This document shows, piece after piece, positions 14,407 to 18,762 of a stretch of DNA of 18,762 nucleotides. How positions within the stretch are numbered: position 1 is the stretch's first letter; every line of letters begins with the position of its first letter. This DNA is from Coemansia sp. RSA 922. Taxonomy: Eukaryota; Kickxellomycota; Kickxellomycetes; Kickxellales; Kickxellaceae. A program made the position numbers and the translations under genes. The notes below the pieces were generated by a model, which did no database searches, had not been told where the DNA came from, and was given only the letters and a program-made list of their open reading frames with translations. The stretch spans positions 1 to 18,762 of the forward strand of contig JANBQS010000407.1 of assembly GCA_027577415.1 (NCBI GenBank), written 5' to 3'.

Positions 14407-17400
14407 ATGGTAAGCATTCGCCCGCCTCTTGCTCTTGGTCGTCTGGACGGACGCTTATTGTAGCCACTATCGGAGAGATGTGCTTGGTGGCAGTGTCAAT
14501 TAACAAAGTTTAAAGCCGGCAGCACCTATTTGTCATTCATTCGCAATGGAGAAAACACATGCAGCCTAGTTTCGCACTAATGACCTCTGTCAACCTGCTT
14601 AATATTTCCCTGTGTAGGCACGCGGCGCTCGCCCCAAAAAGGCCGATTGGTCGGAAGGAACGACAAAGAAGAAGCAGGCTGGCGTCTCTGACATGACCAT
14701 GCTGTCAAAAATCACCAACGAAGCCATTAGCGAAAACTTGAAGAAGCGCTTTGAGAACGCTGACATCTACGTAAGTGAAGCCCCCTCTTTACATCTTTAT
14801 GCGCAAAATACTTTTCTTTATCGCGTACAATGGGCTGTCGCTAAAGGCATAAAGGCTCGCACGGACGCATGCACTAACTCTTTGTATTCACATTATCTCT
14901 GTTTTCTGTAGACCTACATTGGCAATGTGCTGATCAGCGTCAACCCGTTCAAAGATTTGGGCATCTATACGCAGCAAATTCTAAAGAGCTACGAGAATAA
15001 GAACCGCATGGAGCTGCCTCCGCACGTGTATGCAATTGCCGAGGGCGCGTTTAGGAACATGATTGCGTACAAGGAGAGCCAGTGCGTGATTATCTCGGGC
15101 GAGTCTGGTGCTGGAAAGACCGAAGCAGCCAAAAAGATCATGGAGTACATTGCGGCAGTATCTGGCGGCAACTCTACGTCTATCAAGGAGATCAAAGACA
15201 TGGTACTAGCCACGAATCCCTTACTCGAGAGCTTTGGTTGTGCAAAGACCCTGCGCAATAACAACTCTAGTCGCCACGGCAAATACCTCGAAATCCAGTT
15301 CAACAGCGGCGGTGAGCCCGTGGGCGCCATTATCACCAACTATCTTCTGGAGAAGGGCCGCGTCGTAGGCCAGATCCGCAATGAGCGCAATTTCCACATT
15401 TTCTATCAGTTTACCAAGGCCGCATCGCAAACGTACCGCGACCAGTACGGCATCTCGGGCCCCGAAAGCTATTTGTACACTAGCGCCGCCGGTTGCTTGG
15501 ATGTGCCCAACATTAATGACTCGAGTGACTATGCAGACACGTTGAAAGCCATGAGTGTTATTGGCATTTCATCGGCTGAGCAGGACGGTATTCATCGTAT
15601 GCTTGCCACTATCCTGTGGCTAGGCAACGTGCAATTTACCGAGACCAACGAGGGCTATTCGGCCATTACAGACCCAGCTGTCGTCAGCTTTGTCGCCTAC
15701 TTGCTCGAGTCGAGCGAGGAGATGGTCAGCAAGATTCTGACCTCGCGTACCATGGAAACCTCGCGCGGCGGCCGGCGTGGGTCGATCTATGACGTACCAC
15801 TCAACATCGCTCAGGCACAATCTGCTCGCGATGGGCTCGCCAAGGCCATATACGACCGCCTGTTTGACTGGATTGTTGTGCGCGTAAATAAGGCTATGCA
15901 AGCACGAAGCGAGTCCTCGTACATTATTGGCGTACTCGACATCTACGGGTTTGAGATCTTTGAGCAGAATTCGTTCGAGCAGCTGTGTATCAACTACGTT
16001 AACGAGAAGCTGCAGCAAATCTTTATCGAACTTACGCTAAAGGCCGAGCAAGAAGAGTACGTTCGCGAGCAGATCAAGTGGACGCCCATCGACTACTTTA
16101 ACAACAAGATTGTGTGCGACCTCATTGAGGCCAAGCGGCCGCCAGGCGTGTTTGCTGCCATGAATGACGCCTGCGCTACTGCCCATGCCGACCCCAAGGC
16201 GGCCGACCAGTCTCTCAGCCAGCGGTTGTCGGCGTGCTCGCACAGCAAGCACTTTGAGCTTTTGAACTCGACATTTACCATCAAGCACTACGCTGGCGAT
16301 GTCAACTACTCACTATCGGGCATGACGGATAAAAACAAGGATCAGCTGCTGCGCGACCACCTCGAGTTGTGCAAGTCCTCGCGCGACGTCTTTTTGCAAA
16401 ACCTGTTCCCCGAGCCCTTGGCCGAAGACTCGAAGAAGCGCCCGCCGACGACCAGCGACCGCATCAAGCATAGCGCTAACGAGCTGGTTACGAAGCTGAT
16501 GCAGAGCCAGCCCAGCTACATTCGGACTATAAAACCCAACGAGAACAAGAGCCCGAGCGAGTTCAACGACAAGCGCGTGCTGCACCAGGTCAAGTACTTG
16601 GGCCTGTGCGAGAACATCCGCATTCGACGCGCGGGCTTTGCCTACCGCCAGACGTTTGAAAAGTTTGTCGAGCGATTCTACTTGCTCTCGTCAAAGACTT
16701 CATACGCGGGCGACTATATCTGGAAAGGCGACGCCAAGGACGCCTGCGTTCAGATCTTACGAGACACGGAGATTGCGCCCGAAGAGTGGCAGATTGGAAC
16801 CACCAAGGCCTTTATTCGTCACCCAGAGACTCTGTGGGCATTGGAGAACAAGCGGGATCAGTACTGGCACATGATGGCCACGCGTATTCAGCGTGCTTGG
16901 CGGCGGTACATGGCTCACAAGCACGCAATGGCCACCCGGATCCAGCGCTACTGGCGTCGTCAGCGCCAGCACATTGAGCTGCTCAAGGTGCGCGAGAAGG
17001 GCCACAACCTGCTTGGCGGGCGGAAGGAGCGTCGTCGCGCCAGTCTGATCAGCTGTCGTGTGTATACGGGCGACTACTTGCGCCTCAACAACTGCGGCAC
17101 CCAGTCGCGTGGCTATCTGTTGCGCGAGGCATCGGCCGTTGGCAAAGCCTCGGTCGTGTTTAGTTGCGTGATTGACTTACTCGTGCCCCGCTCGATGCGC
17201 TCTGCCAAGCCGATGGAGCGATTCCTGGTCGTCACCAAGAACGAGCTATGTATTATCGAGGAGCAGCGAGTCAACCACCTCTTGACTTACGCGCTTGAGT
17301 CAAAGACCCCTATAACCAGTATCCGGGACCTGGCCATGTCTCCCTACCAGGACGGCTGGACGGTTGTTCATCTCGAGAGTCAACCTGCGCTGGTCATGGA

Positions 17401-18418
17401 CTGCTGCATAAAGACCGAGCTCTTGACGTGGCTCAACACTGTGTCGGGCGGGCGCATCAAGCTGCAAGTCAACTCGGCCATTACTTACAACAATAAGAAG
17501 ATGAAGGCTACGCAGATCAAGTTTGCCAAGAACGAGTCGCTCAGCCGGTCTGTGTTTGACAAAAAGGCTGTGTATGTGAAGACGGGCGAGCCTGAAAACA
17601 GTCGCTCCAATCCACCACCACGCAGCAATAACGTGCAGTCCTCGTCGTCCCGCCCCGCCAACCAGCGGAATGCTCGGCCGTGGCCTCAGGTGAACCCCAG
17701 GGCCAACGGTAATGGTGTAGTTAACGGCAATGGCCACGCCCGCCCTCCTCAGCAGCAACAACAGCCAGTTCAGCAACCACAAGCGCAGAGACAGCCAGTT
17801 CAGCAGCAGCAACGGCCTTCTGTTGAACACAGGAGCCAGAGACGGCCCTCGGAAGCCCAGGCTGCGGCGACTCCAGTTCACTCCTCTGGCGGCTACGGTG
17901 CAGCACACGGCAGACCGAACGGCGCGGCAGTATCAGCTCCAGTACGCAATCAGCCAGCGCCGCCTCCGCCTCCACCACCGCCAGCAGTGGTTGAGCCACG
18001 TCATCCACGTCACAAAGCTCTGTACGACTTCCCGCCACAGAACCCAGGCGAGCTGGGACTCGAGGCCGGCGTGGTGTACGAGATCGTGGACAAGAATGCC
18101 AATGGCTGGTGGCTGGGCGTGCGTGGCGGCGTCGAGGGCTGGGTTCCCTCAAACTACTTGAGCCAGGACCCTGAGCCAGAAGCTCCGCCTCGTCGCGGCC
18201 CGCCGGCTCCCGTGCTGCCGGTTCCTCCTGCCATGCGCAATAACGCCGTCAATGGCAATGGTGTTCAGCAGTCTGACAGCGTAGCCCAACTGGCTGCAGC
18301 CCTGGCTTCGCGCTCGCCAACTGGCGCCACTGCCAATGGCTCTGCCAATGCTTCAGCTCGGCCTGGAATGAACCGCTTCGCGCAAGAGGATAGCGACGAC
18401 GAAGAGGCCTGGGAGTAG
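14407..18418 (+). CDS. Class I myosin (fungal Myo3/Myo5/MyoA type), three coding exons
   Basis: Join 14407-14409, 14618-14770, 14912-18418 gives 1220 residues, the usual length. Myosin-I drives actin-based endocytosis at the cell cortex. Spliced, the N-terminus reads M-ARGARPKK, and [16 protein letters not shown] then [19 protein letters not shown] run across the second junction as in yeast homologues. The motor (to about 705) has P-loop GESGAGKT (115-122), switch 1 NNNSSR (168-173) and switch 2 DIYGFE (395-400). The TEDS-site serine (S343 in RRGSIY) is the expected target of Ste20/Cla4 (PAK) kinases. Two IQ motifs (707-746) should bind calmodulin. A TH1 lipid-binding domain (about 758-945), a Pro/Gln-rich TH2 with poly-proline, an SH3 domain (1086-1137, ALYDF to SNYL) and an acidic DDEEAWE end complete it. 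The acidic tail with W1219 is the Arp2/3-activating motif. The first coding exon is only the ATG. Confidence 0.95.
14410..14617 (+). other. Intron 1 of the myosin-I gene (directly after the ATG)
   Basis: GTAAGC at the 5' end, TGTGTAG at the 3' end, 208 nt, phase 0. A CACTAATGA branch-like sequence lies near 14576-14584, about 35 nt before the 3' site. Removing it joins the ATG to GCACGCGGC, which restores the expected N-terminus. No other in-frame ATG exists before residue 27 of the spliced product. Confidence 0.82.
14771..14911 (+). other. Intron 2 of the myosin-I gene
   Basis: GTAAGTG at the 5' end, TTTTCTGTAG at the 3' end, 141 nt, phase 0, with GCACTAACT (14872-14880) as a near-perfect branch site. 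Joining gives ENADIY-TYIGNV, an unbroken conserved motor segment. Confidence 0.93.
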
Positions 18419-18574
18419 GGGAGGAAGGCCAAATGCGCTTTTACTTCGTCACATCTACATATCTTTTTTTTTCTCATCTCTTTTCTTTTTGTCTTTGCCA
18501 CTTTTTTTCCTTCGATTTTATCACTACTATTACTTTTCTCTATATTGACGTACTTTGAGTCGGCGCACTGTAGC
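18419..18574. promoter_or_regulatory. Short intergenic region: myosin-I 3' end and promoter of the next gene
   Basis: TACATA (18456-18461) followed by a run of nine T resembles a fungal 3' end-processing signal for the myosin gene. Further pyrimidine-rich sequence (18463-18544) is like the leader of the next gene on the same strand. The two genes are only 156 bp apart. Confidence 0.45.
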
Positions 18575-18762
18575 ATGCATCTCCAGAAAGCTGTGCTGAA
18601 CCGGGCATTTGTAAGCCCGCGGATTAGGGCTACCGCTATCTCCGCCAATGTCACGATGAAAGCCGCCTCTGGCATGGGCGTCCGGAAAGGCCATTCATGC
18701 ATCCTCCCTTCTTTGCCTCAGCGTTTTTCCACTTTGCAGCCATTTATCACTACTTGTCACTA
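18575..18762 (+). CDS. Start of an unidentified gene, possible mitochondrial precursor (cut by window edge)
   Basis: From ATG at 18575 a frame stays open to the window edge (62 codons, no stop). The translation begins MHLQKAVLNRAFVSPRIRAT and continues with K, R, S, T, A and hydrophobic residues and no acidic residue, as expected of a mitochondrial targeting sequence. QRFST near residue 50 could be a processing site. A pyrimidine-rich promoter-like stretch precedes it. It is too short to name. Chance openness over 62 codons is possible, and an intron could begin at GTAAGC (18611). Confidence 0.45.
   Translation, partial: MHLQKAVLNRAFVSPRIRATAISANVTMKAASGMGVRKGHSCILPSLPQRFSTLQPFITTCH

Noticed and set aside
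18265..18702. 145-residue minus-strand frame over the myosin 3' end
   Set aside because: It is antisense to the conserved acidic tail of myosin and to T-rich 3' sequence; no domain seen.
1..18762. tRNA, rRNA, CRISPR arrays or virus-like genes
   Set aside because: No cloverleaf with matching A and B boxes, no regular spaced repeats, no rRNA-like or viral sequence noticed on either strand.

Overview
The window looks like compact nuclear DNA of a fungus. It carries a class I myosin with the fungal TH1-TH2-SH3-acidic tail layout, short GT-AG introns with CTAAC/CTAAT-type branch sites, pyrimidine-rich stretches ahead of start codons, and closely packed genes on both strands. A full-length C2CD5-type protein and a bacterial-type poly(ADP-ribose) glycohydrolase beside intron-poor genes suggest an early-diverging fungus, possibly of the Kickxellomycotina kind. 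That placement is inference.

Layout, left to right. 1-489 holds no gene I can support. 490-1779 (minus strand) holds two small single-pass membrane proteins with paired LPxY and PPxY motifs, which look like tandem paralogues of the Rcr1/Rcr2 type. 2175-6200 (plus) is a 1341-residue C2CD5 homologue (C2 domain, CxxC/CxxC cluster, conserved C-terminal module). About 5778-10010 is a tandem triplication. Its unit starts inside the last ~140 codons of the C2CD5 gene and contains that gene's tail, its 3' flank, a small unknown gene and a spacer. It has yielded three diverged paralogues of a ~100-residue protein with a possible ubiquitin-like fold (6612, 7811, 9448), one C2CD5-tail pseudogene (8657-9050) and one nearly deleted tail (7429-7460). 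10222-11316 (plus) is a ribokinase. It converges, with 20 bp between, on 11337-11993 (minus), an Mtq2/N6AMT1-type methyltransferase of release factor eRF1. 12137-13291 (minus) is a bacterial-type PARG. A 1.1 kb intergenic region with promoter-like elements leads into the myosin-I gene (14407-18418, three coding exons, the first of them only the ATG). The right edge holds the start of another gene, possibly for a mitochondrial protein, cut off by the window.

The genes do not form one pathway. There is a loose theme of membrane traffic and cortical actin (C2CD5 and myosin-I, with PY-motif proteins that may serve Rsp5 ubiquitin ligase). The rest are housekeeping enzymes. The most unusual region is the triplicated locus with its uncharacterised small-protein family.
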